This document shows positions 7,545-14,902 of a stretch of DNA of 17,436 bases, piece after piece. Source of the stretch: Anaerolineales bacterium (GTDB taxonomy: Bacteria > Chloroflexota > Anaerolineae > 4572-78 > NAK82); the NCBI GenBank assembly GCA_024643945.1, contig JAHELX010000054.1:1-17436 (forward strand), written 5' to 3'. Under the pieces are notes generated by a model. The model made no database searches and was not told where the DNA came from. It worked only from the letters and a program-made list of their open reading frames with translations. The first letter of the stretch is position 1, and each line of letters starts with the position of its first letter. Made by a program: the position numbers and the translations under genes.

Positions 7545-7581
7545 GCCTTCAAAAGATGACCATCTGTATTCCCCGATGTAA
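7543..7581 (+). CDS. Possible leader peptide (uORF) before the fused SBP
   Basis: ATG at 7543 to TAA at 7579-7581 encodes MPSKDDHLYSPM. An adjacent in-frame GTG at 7540 could also start it. It is preceded by an unusually strong AGGAGG, although the spacing to ATG is only 2 nt; GGAGAGG slightly upstream gives 5 nt. No run of regulatory codons is visible, so classic amino acid attenuation is not obvious. It may not be translated. Confidence 0.3.
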   Translation: MPSKDDHLYSPM

Positions 7582-7631
7582 GCCCCTTAGATCTGGTTGC
7601 ATGTAATCCATTACGGAGGAGAAGAAACACT

Positions 7632-10600
7632 ATGTTAAACAAAAGATATTTGTGGGCATTGTTGTCAGTAGCGGTGTTGCTGAGCATGGTCGCAGCCCAG
7701 TGTGCAGGGCAGCAGCCCGCGCCGGCGCCGGCTACGGAAGCTCCTGCGCCAGCTACGGAAGCCGCCGCGCCGGCTACAGAAGCTGCCGCGCCGACTACCG
7801 TGGAAGACGAGTGGGGTGTGGTCACCGTGAAGAAGGGGGACCCAATCAAGATTGGGTTTGCCGCCGGCTTGTCTGGAGCTGGCATTGACGCGCTGGGCAT
7901 TGACGAACAGCGTGGGGCCGAACTTGCCAACGCCGCTCAAAGTGAAGTGAAGGGCTTCAAGGTCGAGCTGCAAGTCGAAGACTCGGGGTGCAATGCCGAG
8001 GGTGGCCAGACGGTAGCGACCAAGTTCGTGGCCGATCCACAGATTGCGGCGGTGGTGGGGCATATGTGCTCCAGCGGGTGCACGCCAGCGGCGGACATCT
8101 ACAGCCAGAATCACTACAGCATAGTGTCGCCATCGTGCACCGCCCCCAGCCTGACGGGCCCTGGGACAGGCACCGACATTTTCAACCGCACGGCCTGGAA
8201 CGACACGATTCAGGGACCGGCGGCCGCGCAGTTCGTGTACGACACCCTGGGTGTGCGCAAGGTAGCCACCATCCACGACGGTAGCCCTTACGCCGAGCAG
8301 TTGGGGGCCGAGTTCAGCAAGGCCTTTGAAGCGTTGGGCGGCCAGATCGTGGCGGCCGAGGCCGTCAATGTGGGCGACACCGACATGCGTCCGGTGCTGA
8401 CCCGCATCAAGGCCAGTGAGCCCGAGCTGATTTACTTCAGCGCTTTCCCGGCCGAAGGCGCTTTCATCCGCACCCAGATGGCGGACGTCGGCATGGAGGA
8501 CGTGCTGATGATGGGCGCGGACGGCATCCGTGCCCAGTCGTTCATCGATGGGGCTGGTGAGGCAGCCGAGGGCGTCTATGCCAGCGCGGGTGATATCGCC
8601 GGGGCAGGTCCTGGACTGCAAGACTTCTTGGCTAAGTACAAGGAGACCTATGGCGAGGATCCGATCGCGCCCTTCCACGCCCATGCTTACGACGCCTACA
8701 TGATAATCCTGGACGCCATCGACAGGGTAGCCGTGGTGGATCAGGACGGCAACCTGCTGATCGGGCGCAAGGCGCTGCGAGATGCCATCCGGTCCACAAA
8801 AGACTTCCAGGGCTTGACCGGCACCTTGACTTGCAATGAGAACGGCGACTGCGGGCGTGGTGTTGTGTCTATCTCGGAGGTCAAGAACGGTGAATGGGTC
8901 CCGGTAGAGGCCGCGGCTGAAGCGGCAATGGCGGAAGTCGGCCTCATCCAGGTTGGGAACAACGCCGAATATCCTCCATTTGAATCGGTGGATGAGAGTG
9001 GCAACATCGTCGGCTTTGACATTGACCTGATGAACGCCATTGCCAGGGAGGCTGGCTTCGCGGTCGAGTATGTCAACACCCGCTGGGATGGCATCTTCGT
9101 GGCCCTGGCCAGCGGTGAGTTCGACGCTGTGATATCGGCGGCTACCATCACTCCGGAGCGGGCTGAGACGGTGGACTTCAGCGACCCGTACTTCGATGCC
9201 GGTCAGGTGATCGCCGTCCGCGTCGATACCACCGACATCACGGGCCCCGACGACCTTGCTGGCAAGAAGGTTGGCGTGCAGTTGGGTACCACCGGTGACA
9301 TCTGGCTGACCGAAAATACCCAGGCTGAGGTGGTGCGGTACGACGAGAACACCCTCGCTTTCCAGGCATTGGCGACCGGCGAGGTGGACGCGGCTGTAGC
9401 CGACAGCCCTACTGCTGCCGACATCGTCAAGGCGAACCCCGAGATGAATCTCAAACTGCTGCCGGGGGTCTACACTGAGGAGCAATACGGCATCGCCGTG
9501 AATAAGGACCGCCCCGAGGTACTGGCAGCCATCAACAAGGGTCTGGCGGCAGTCAAGGCGTCGGGTGAGTATGATACTATCTACGAAAAGTGGTTGGGCG
9601 CGCCCGAGGCTGCGGCGCCGGCGGCGGAGATGGCGGGCGTTACGTTCATCTTCGGTCGCGGCGGTGATGCGGTCCAACTCGACCCGGCGGTGGTGACCGA
9701 CGGTGAATCTTTCCGTGTCACCAACCAGGGTTGCGAGTCCCTCCTGGCCTACGACAAAGAGACGGTCAACGTGGTGCCCAGCCTGGCCGAGAGCTGGGAG
9801 TCCAACGAAGATGGTACCGAATGGACTTTTAACCTGCGCCAGGGCGTCAAGTTCCAGGATGGCACGGACTTTAACGCCGATGCGGTGGTCTACAACTTCG
9901 AGCGTTGGTGGAAGACCGACCACCCGGCTCACTTTGCCGAGCAGACCTTCGAATACTGGAATTCGATGTGGAACGGCTTTGACACCGATTCCGTCGTATC
10001 CAACATCGAGAAGGTCGACGACTACACCGTCAAGTTTACTCTGAATCAGCCGTTGGCTCCCATCCTGGCCAACATGGCCATGCCTATGTTCAACATCTCC
10101 AGCCCGACTGCCATCGAAAAGTATGGGGCTGACTACGGCACGCCTGAAGTCGGCTTCGTCTGCACCGGTCCCTACAAGTTCGTGGAGTGGGTCACCGGCG
10201 ACCACATCACCCTGACCCGCTTCGAGGACTACTGGGGCGAGGTCCCGGGCAACGTGGACAACATCGTCATCCGCGTCATTCCCGACAACTCCGCTCGCTT
10301 CCTGGCTTTGCAGGCTGGCGAAATCGACGCCATGGAGCAGGCCAACATCGAAGACCTGAGGTCGGTCGAAGGCTTGAGCGATGTATACGTGTTGACCCGC
10401 CCGGCTCTGAACACCGCCTACCTGGCCTTCAACTATCACGTCCAGGAGTTCAACGACAAGCGCGTTCGTGAGGCTATCGCTGCTGCCATTGACAAGCAGG
10501 AGATTGTAGATGCCTTTTACGGTGGCTACGGCGATGTGGCCGAGAATTTCCTGCCGCCGCTGGTTTGGGGCCACAACTCCGACGTGAAAGGTGTTCAATA

Positions 10601-11180
10601 TGACCCAGATCGGGCGAAGGAATTGCTGGCCGAGGCTGGCTTCCCCGACGGGTTGAGCGAGGTCACGCTGGAGGATGGTACCAAGACTCCGCTGATCCTC
10701 TACTACATGCCGGTCGTCCGCTTCTACTATCCTGATCCCGAGGCGATGGGCGAGGCGATGGCCGCTCAGTTGGCCGCCGTCGGCGTCCAGGTCAAGCTGG
10801 AGTTGGCCGGTGACTGGGCTGCCTATCTCGACATGCGCCGCAACGGCGAGTTGGTGGGTCTTTACCAACTCGGTTGGGGTGGCGACAACGGTGACCCCGA
10901 CAACTTCCTATGCTACTTCTTCTGCGAGCCTGGCGCCGCGCGAGAAGGTTTCTACGACAATCCTGATTTGACGGCAATCCTGCTGGAGGCCCGAGCCACG
11001 CCAGATCAGGTGCAGCGGCAGGCGCTGTACGAAGAGGCGGAAAAGATGCTGTATGACGACGTGGGCCGCATTTGGATTGCCCACGACCGCACGCCGCTCA
11101 TCTTCCGCAAGGAAGTGTCGGGTTACATCCCCAATGCCGTCAGTACTGATCTCTACAAGTATGTCTCCATCGAGCGGTAA
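7632..11180 (+). CDS. Tri-domain fused ABC substrate-binding lipoprotein (LivJ + HisJ + DppA types)
   Basis: One uninterrupted 1182-residue protein joins three SBP families. A signal peptide ends in MVAAQC (lipidated Cys 24) and is followed by a Pro/Ala/Thr/Glu linker to about residue 70. Domain 1 (about 72-425, Peripla_BP_6/LivJ type) starts IKIGFAAGLSG and contains Cys-rich motifs such as GHMCSSGC. Domain 2 (about 436-656, SBP_bac_3/HisJ type) shows YPPFE, GFDIDLMNAIA, FDAVISAATITPERAETVDF and SDPYF. Domain 3 (about 670-1182, SBP_bac_5/DppA type) shows LDPAVVTDGESF, PSLAESW, FNLRQGVKFQDGT, CTGPYKFVEW and DKRVREAIAAAIDK. Each part is close to full family length. Ala/Glu/Pro linkers at 426-435 and 657-669 join them. 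Start ATG has GGAGGAG upstream. It lies between livHMGF and oppBC/PAAT permease genes, so each domain has a matching permease nearby. Domain assignments are sure; a shared-receptor role is inference. Confidence 0.93.
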   Translation: MLNKRYLWALLSVAVLLSMVAAQCAGQQPAPAPATEAPAPATEAAAPATEAAAPTTVEDEWGVVTVKKGDPIKIGFAAGLSGAGIDALGIDEQRGAELANAAQSEVKGFKVELQVEDSGCNAEGGQTVATKFVADPQIAAVVGHMCSSGCTPAADIYSQNHYSIVSPSCTAPSLTGPGTGTDIFNRTAWNDTIQGPAAAQFVYDTLGVRKVATIHDGSPYAEQLGAEFSKAFEALGGQIVAAEAVNVGDTDMRPVLTRIKASEPELIYFSAFPAEGAFIRTQMADVGMEDVLMMGADGIRAQSFIDGAGEAAEGVYASAGDIAGAGPGLQDFLAKYKETYGEDPIAPFHAHAYDAYMIILDAIDRVAVVDQDGNLLIGRKALRDAIRSTKDFQGLTGTLTCNENGDCGRGVVSISEVKNGEWVPVEAAAEAAMAEVGLIQVGNNAEYPPFESVDESGNIVGFDIDLMNAIAREAGFAVEYVNTRWDGIFVALASGEFDAVISAATITPERAETVDFSDPYFDAGQVIAVRVDTTDITGPDDLAGKKVGVQLGTTGDIWLTENTQAEVVRYDENTLAFQALATGEVDAAVADSPTAADIVKANPEMNLKLLPGVYTEEQYGIAVNKDRPEVLAAINKGLAAVKASGEYDTIYEKWLGAPEAAAPAAEMAGVTFIFGRGGDAVQLDPAVVTDGESFRVTNQGCESLLAYDKETVNVVPSLAESWESNEDGTEWTFNLRQGVKFQDGTDFNADAVVYNFERWWKTDHPAHFAEQTFEYWNSMWNGFDTDSVVSNIEKVDDYTVKFTLNQPLAPILANMAMPMFNISSPTAIEKYGADYGTPEVGFVCTGPYKFVEWVTGDHITLTRFEDYWGEVPGNVDNIVIRVIPDNSARFLALQAGEIDAMEQANIEDLRSVEGLSDVYVLTRPALNTAYLAFNYHVQEFNDKRVREAIAAAIDKQEIVDAFYGGYGDVAENFLPPLVWGHNSDVKGVQYDPDRAKELLAEAGFPDGLSEVTLEDGTKTPLILYYMPVVRFYYPDPEAMGEAMAAQLAAVGVQVKLELAGDWAAYLDMRRNGELVGLYQLGWGGDNGDPDNFLCYFFCEPGAAREGFYDNPDLTAILLEARATPDQVQRQALYEEAEKMLYDDVGRIWIAHDRTPLIFRKEVSGYIPNAVSTDLYKYVSIER

Positions 11181-11205
11181 GGCCTGACCCGCTTGGGTGG
11201 CAATG

Positions 11206-11247
11206 AGGCCCCGGCCCGACATCGGTTCGGTGCCGGGGCCTTTGTTT
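11206..11247 (+). terminator. Rho-independent-type terminator or attenuator between SBP and oppB
   Basis: AGGCCCCGGC (11206-11215) pairs perfectly with GCCGGGGCCT (11232-11241), followed by TTTGTTT. A smaller CCG/CGG pairing is possible in the 16-nt loop. It lies 25 nt after the SBP stop and 24 nt before oppB. No strong promoter is visible between it and oppB, which suggests partial read-through so that the receptor is made in excess over the permeases. Confidence 0.75.
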
Positions 11248-11271
11248 AAACCATAATTTAGGGTGAGTTCC

Positions 11272-12453
11272 GTGCTACAATATATCCTTCGTCGTCTGTT
11301 GACGACCATTCCTGTGCTGTTTGGTGTCTCTATTCTGGTCTTTTCCTTTGTTCATTTGATTCCAGGCGATCCGGCCGTCGCGCTCCTGGGCGAACGTGCT
11401 ACCGAAGAAAACGTCGTGCGCATGCGAGAACAATTGGGACTCAACGATCCGTTGTATGTCCAGTACGTCAGGTTCTTGATAGGCAAGGTATCATTCGTGC
11501 GGATCAGTGAAGATATGACGTACACGACTCGTAGCGGGGACACATGCATTGAATTGGAAGACGGCATTGTCTGCAAAAGTTCCGGCATCACCTGGCAGAG
11601 CAAGCAAAGCGACCTGACATGCTCACGCATTGGTGCCAATATGATCTGCCACCTGGGGGGCGTGTTGTGGGGTGACCTGGGGCATTCCATCCGCGGTAAC
11701 ATCCCGGTCAGCCTGGAGTTGAAGCGACGCTTCCCGGCCACCGTCGAGTTGTCTATCGTGGCCATGTTCATCGCCACGCTCATCGGTATCCCGGCCGGGG
11801 TCTTTTCGGCTCTTTATCGGAATTCGGCCATCGATACGGCCACCATGCTGGGCGCGCTGACCGGCGTTTCGATGCCCATTTTTTGGCTGGCCATCTTGTT
11901 GATGTGGCTCTTTGGTCTGATACTGGGCTGGTTTCCCACGGGGAGTCGCCTGAGTGTGGGCGTCGAATTGCACAAGATCACCAATCTTTACATCCTGGAT
12001 AGTATCTTGACCGGCAATGGTGAAGCGCTGATCGACTCAATAAGACATATCATCTTGCCGGCCGTCGCGTTGGCAACCATTCCTCTTTCGATTACCGCGC
12101 GCATGACCCGCTCGGCTATGCTTGAGGTGTTGGGCCAGGATTACGTACGGACCGCTCACGCCAAAGGGCTGGCACCCCGCGTAGTGGTGGTGCGCCATGC
12201 GATGCGAAATGCGATGATGCCGGTGGTTACCATTATTGGCCTGCAAATCGGCAGCCTCTTGGCCGGAGCCATTCTTACCGAAACGGTCTTCTCATGGCCT
12301 GGCATCGGCAAGTGGGTGTTTGATGCCATCAGCGGCCGTGATTACCCCATCGTGCAATCGGTCACGCTCATCATCACTGTCATCTTTGTACTTATGAATC
12401 TATTAGTTGACATTTCGTATGCATTTCTCAACCCGAGAATAAGGTATCAATAA
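11272..12453 (+). CDS. oppB: OppB/DppB-type peptide ABC permease with Cys-rich extracytoplasmic insertion
   Basis: This is a membrane subunit of a peptide/nickel-type (PepT) importer. It starts MLQYILRRLL, as OppB/DppB proteins do, from the GTG at 11272 with GGTGA five nt upstream; an in-frame GTG at 11263 is less well placed. The family signature HLIPGDPA follows TM1, and the cytoplasmic EAA loop is DYVRTAHAKGL (about 290-300). The 393-residue length exceeds the usual 300-340 because about 70 residues are inserted in the first extracytoplasmic loop, before GDLGHSI. The insertion contains two copies of TCx8Cx3G[IV]xW at residues 91-108 and 116-133. The stop overlaps the oppC start (TAATG). 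Assigned to peptide transport by family only; substrates of such permeases vary. Confidence 0.92.
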   Translation: MLQYILRRLLTTIPVLFGVSILVFSFVHLIPGDPAVALLGERATEENVVRMREQLGLNDPLYVQYVRFLIGKVSFVRISEDMTYTTRSGDTCIELEDGIVCKSSGITWQSKQSDLTCSRIGANMICHLGGVLWGDLGHSIRGNIPVSLELKRRFPATVELSIVAMFIATLIGIPAGVFSALYRNSAIDTATMLGALTGVSMPIFWLAILLMWLFGLILGWFPTGSRLSVGVELHKITNLYILDSILTGNGEALIDSIRHIILPAVALATIPLSITARMTRSAMLEVLGQDYVRTAHAKGLAPRVVVVRHAMRNAMMPVVTIIGLQIGSLLAGAILTETVFSWPGIGKWVFDAISGRDYPIVQSVTLIITVIFVLMNLLVDISYAFLNPRIRYQ

Positions 12454-13349
12454 TGGCAGTTATAGAAAAAGGGCTGGCCTCCGGCACCTTAGCCCGGGGG
12501 CACGAAGGACAGTTGAAGCGGGTTTTTCGGCGTTTGTTGCACGCCACCAACGCGCGCCTGGGGTTGGCGATTGCGAGTGCGTTCATCCTGATAGCGATCC
12601 TGGCCCCTATCGTCAACCCCTACGATGCCCGGAAAGACTTGAATCTGCGCGAGCGATTGAACCCGCCATCCCTACAACACCCCTTTGGCACGGATGATTT
12701 GGGGCGCGACGTGCTGAGACGGGTGGTGCACGCCGCGCGCGTTTCATTGCGAGTGGCTGTCCTGGCCGTCTCGATTTCTCTCATCGTTGGCTCGCTGATT
12801 GGGTTGGTCGCCGGGATGCTGGGTGGGGGCGTTGACAGCTTCTTGATGCGGTTGATGGACATTTTGCTTGCCTTTCCCTATGTGTTGCTGGCTATTGCGC
12901 TGGTGGCTATGTTGGGACCAGGACTGCGCAATACCATGATCGCGATCGGCATCGTTTACATCCCACCCTACGCGCGCCTGGCTCGCTCGATGGCCCTCTC
13001 TGTCCGCGAAGAAGATTTTGTGATGGCCGCGCGGAGCATCGGCACAGGCGAGATGCGCATTCTGTTCACCCACATACTGCCCAACGGCCTGTCCCCCATC
13101 ATTGTGCAGGCGACCTTGAGCATGGGCACGGCGGTGCTCGACGCGGCCGCTCTCGGCTTTTTGGGCCTGGGACAGCAACCGCCCTTTCCTGAATGGGGTA
13201 AGATGCTGGTGGACAGCATCCAATTCATCCTGTCTGGTTCGTGGTGGGTGATGCTCTTCCCCGGACTGGCGATTATGCTGACGGTGCTTGGCTTCAACCT
13301 GTTGGGCGATGGGCTGCGCGATGCATTAGATCCGCGCTTGCGCCTCTAA
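12453..13349 (+). CDS. oppC: OppC/DppC-type peptide ABC permease
   Basis: This is the second membrane subunit of the PepT importer, 298 residues, a normal length. Family motifs are FGTDDLGRDVLRRVVHAARVSL (from residue 78; the first part is diagnostic of OppC/DppC), the MRLMDILLAFP segment and the EAA loop REEDFVMAARSIGTG (185-199). It begins at an ATG sharing one base with the oppB stop, so the two are translationally coupled. No OppD or OppF ATPase gene follows, unlike most opp/dpp operons; the next gene instead encodes a PAAT-family permease. Confidence 0.94.
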   Translation: MAVIEKGLASGTLARGHEGQLKRVFRRLLHATNARLGLAIASAFILIAILAPIVNPYDARKDLNLRERLNPPSLQHPFGTDDLGRDVLRRVVHAARVSLRVAVLAVSISLIVGSLIGLVAGMLGGGVDSFLMRLMDILLAFPYVLLAIALVAMLGPGLRNTMIAIGIVYIPPYARLARSMALSVREEDFVMAARSIGTGEMRILFTHILPNGLSPIIVQATLSMGTAVLDAAALGFLGLGQQPPFPEWGKMLVDSIQFILSGSWWVMLFPGLAIMLTVLGFNLLGDGLRDALDPRLRL

Positions 13350-13364
13350 GAAAGGAGTTTGTGG

Positions 13365-14726
13365 ATGGCATCCGACAAAGTTCCGGGATCTCAAACGGCG
13401 AGTCTCACTCTGGAGACAGCCGCCCGCCACCGGGGACGTATGGGGCTTGCCGTGCCATGGGAAAACATACCCTGGTGGGGGATCATCATCCTGATCGTGG
13501 GCGTCATTGTAGGCTATTCGGTATTCACTTCTACCCGGTATCTGGATGCGATCTATTTCATCTTCGACCTGCCCTGGAATAAGCAGGGACTGGTGAAGCT
13601 AGAAAAAGAAAAGAAGGATATTGGAGCGAATGGGGAGTGGTCGGCGACGGTCAAACCGGCGCTGAAGCCGGGCCGTTACACGCTATATGCTGAATACCTG
13701 AACGAAGAGGGCGAGACGCTGGGACGCAGTGACATCTACCGGATCGAAGTGCCCGAGGGTGCGCCCGAGGCAACGGCCGGACCGCTCACAAGTTCAGGAG
13801 ATACCTACACTCAGATTCAGACAAGCACGCCCACGATCGCTGGCGTTGCTCTAGCAGGCACTGCGACGGTAATGCTCTACGACGATTTCAGTAACAACCT
13901 GTGGCGCATATTGGGCCGGATCTGGAACGCCAACGGGGTATTTCTTACCATCAGAGTGACGCTCATCGCCTTCGCTAGTGCACTGGTTTTGGGGCTCATC
14001 TTCGGCTTGATGCGCGTTTCCAGTCGTTCGCCTAATTTGATCGTCAAGGCAGGCCGGCGGCTGCTCGTCGGGCTGGGATTGATTGCTCTGATATGGGCGG
14101 CGGTACCCGCCTGGAGAAGTCCGACCTCGATAGTGCTGGTGGCGTTGGTTGTAGAGGCCATTATGTTTCTTTCGCCAGCGATGCCCTATACACTCTCTAC
14201 TTTATATGTCGAAGTGGTGCGGGGCGTGCCCATGCTGGTGATTATCCTGTACATGGGATTTGCCGTGACCCCGGCACTGCGCAATGCCAGCCAGGATTGG
14301 GTCGTCGGTGAGCTTGACTTACGAGGTCTGCCGGCGGCGATCATTGGCTTGTCTTTTGGCTATGGAGCCTACCTGGCCGAAGTATATCGGGCCGGCATCG
14401 AATCCATCCCTAAGGGACAGACGGAGGCAGCGCGCTCCCTGGGGATGAGCTATTTCCAGGCGATGCGCTACATAATTCTGCCGCAGGCGATTCGGGTGGT
14501 CCTGCCCCCCCTGGGCAACGACTTCATCGCCATGCTGAAGGATACGTCGCTGATTTCAGTCATCGCTCTGCCCGAAGTTTTGCAGCAGGGGCGGCTCTGG
14601 ATTTCGCGCAACTTCCGGGCCTTTGAGGGCTTCAACTCGGTGGCGATGCTCTATCTGGTGATGACGCTGTTCCTTTCGCTGCTGGTGCGCTTTATCGAGC
14701 GAAGATCGGCATTGCCCGGACGGTGA
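13365..14726 (+). CDS. Polar amino acid (PAAT/HisMQ-type) ABC permease with N-terminal Ig-like segment
   Basis: This is the membrane subunit of a polar amino acid importer. The start ATG at 13365 has AAAGGAG seven nt upstream. The 453-residue protein is about twice the usual 220-240. Residues 38-57 form an extra membrane helix. Residues about 65-175 are predicted outside and resemble bacterial Ig-like repeats: GANGEWSATV, LKPGRYTLYAEYLNEEGE and IEVPEG (about 87-132), then TPTIAGVALAGTATV (from 155), like the first strands of another repeat. The permease core follows from about 185, with FLTIRVTL, YVEVVRGVPMLV and the EAA loop EAARSLGMSYFQAMRYIILPQA (first part from 354) ending in NDFIAMLKDTSL. 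Two additional hydrophobic segments separate the first core helix from YVEVVRG. It follows oppC by 15 nt and precedes a GlnQ-like ATPase gene. Confidence 0.9.
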   Translation: MASDKVPGSQTASLTLETAARHRGRMGLAVPWENIPWWGIIILIVGVIVGYSVFTSTRYLDAIYFIFDLPWNKQGLVKLEKEKKDIGANGEWSATVKPALKPGRYTLYAEYLNEEGETLGRSDIYRIEVPEGAPEATAGPLTSSGDTYTQIQTSTPTIAGVALAGTATVMLYDDFSNNLWRILGRIWNANGVFLTIRVTLIAFASALVLGLIFGLMRVSSRSPNLIVKAGRRLLVGLGLIALIWAAVPAWRSPTSIVLVALVVEAIMFLSPAMPYTLSTLYVEVVRGVPMLVIILYMGFAVTPALRNASQDWVVGELDLRGLPAAIIGLSFGYGAYLAEVYRAGIESIPKGQTEAARSLGMSYFQAMRYIILPQAIRVVLPPLGNDFIAMLKDTSLISVIALPEVLQQGRLWISRNFRAFEGFNSVAMLYLVMTLFLSLLVRFIERRSALPGR

Positions 14727-14731
14727 GATAT

Positions 14732-14882
14732 AAAACGTGAAACGTGAAACGTAAAACGTAACAATCACATTTGGCACATCACGCCTTATATTTACGTTTC
14801 CCCGTAAGGGGACCTATGGGTTACGCTTTACGTTTCCCCGTAAGGGGACCTATGGGTTACGCTTCACGCTTCACGTTTTACG
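14732..14882. repeat. AAACGTG-type simple repeats flanking the 36-bp tandem repeat
   Basis: AAAACGTGAAACGTGAAACG and following AAAACGTAA (about 14736-14761) are roughly the reverse complement of TTACGCTTCACGCTTCACG and following TTTTACG (about 14857-14882). The intervening 36-bp repeats thus sit in an imperfect inverted-repeat frame. This looks like a dispersed short-repeat cluster rather than a gene; it separates two cotranscribed genes by 176 nt. Confidence 0.6.
14791..14862. repeat. Perfect 36-bp tandem direct repeat (two copies)
   Basis: The units 14791-14826 and 14827-14862 are identical and directly adjacent. Each contains the hairpin CCCC-GTAA-GGGG and ends GGTTACGC. The pair lies between the PAAT permease and glnQ genes. 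Confidence 0.85.
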
Positions 14883-14902
14883 CAGGTATAAGGAGATGGC
14901 TT

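Noticed and set aside
8892..9632. Internal translation starts at Met 433 or Met 667 that would yield separate domain 2 or domain 3 proteins
   Set aside because: Neither ATG has a Shine-Dalgarno sequence at suitable spacing, and neither is followed by a signal peptide, so separate exported products are unlikely.
7665..10868. A 1067-codon open frame on the minus strand opposite the fused SBP gene
   Set aside because: It shows no recognisable domain and mirrors the codon bias of the plus-strand gene, which has clear family motifs throughout.
14791..14862. CRISPR-like direct repeats
   Set aside because: Only two copies, directly adjacent without spacers, and no cas genes.
14771..14902. An upstream start that would add 44 residues to the GlnQ-like ATPase
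   Set aside because: The extra residues translate the 36-bp tandem repeat ([11 protein letters not shown] twice) and have no family match; ATG 14903 has a good ribosome binding site.
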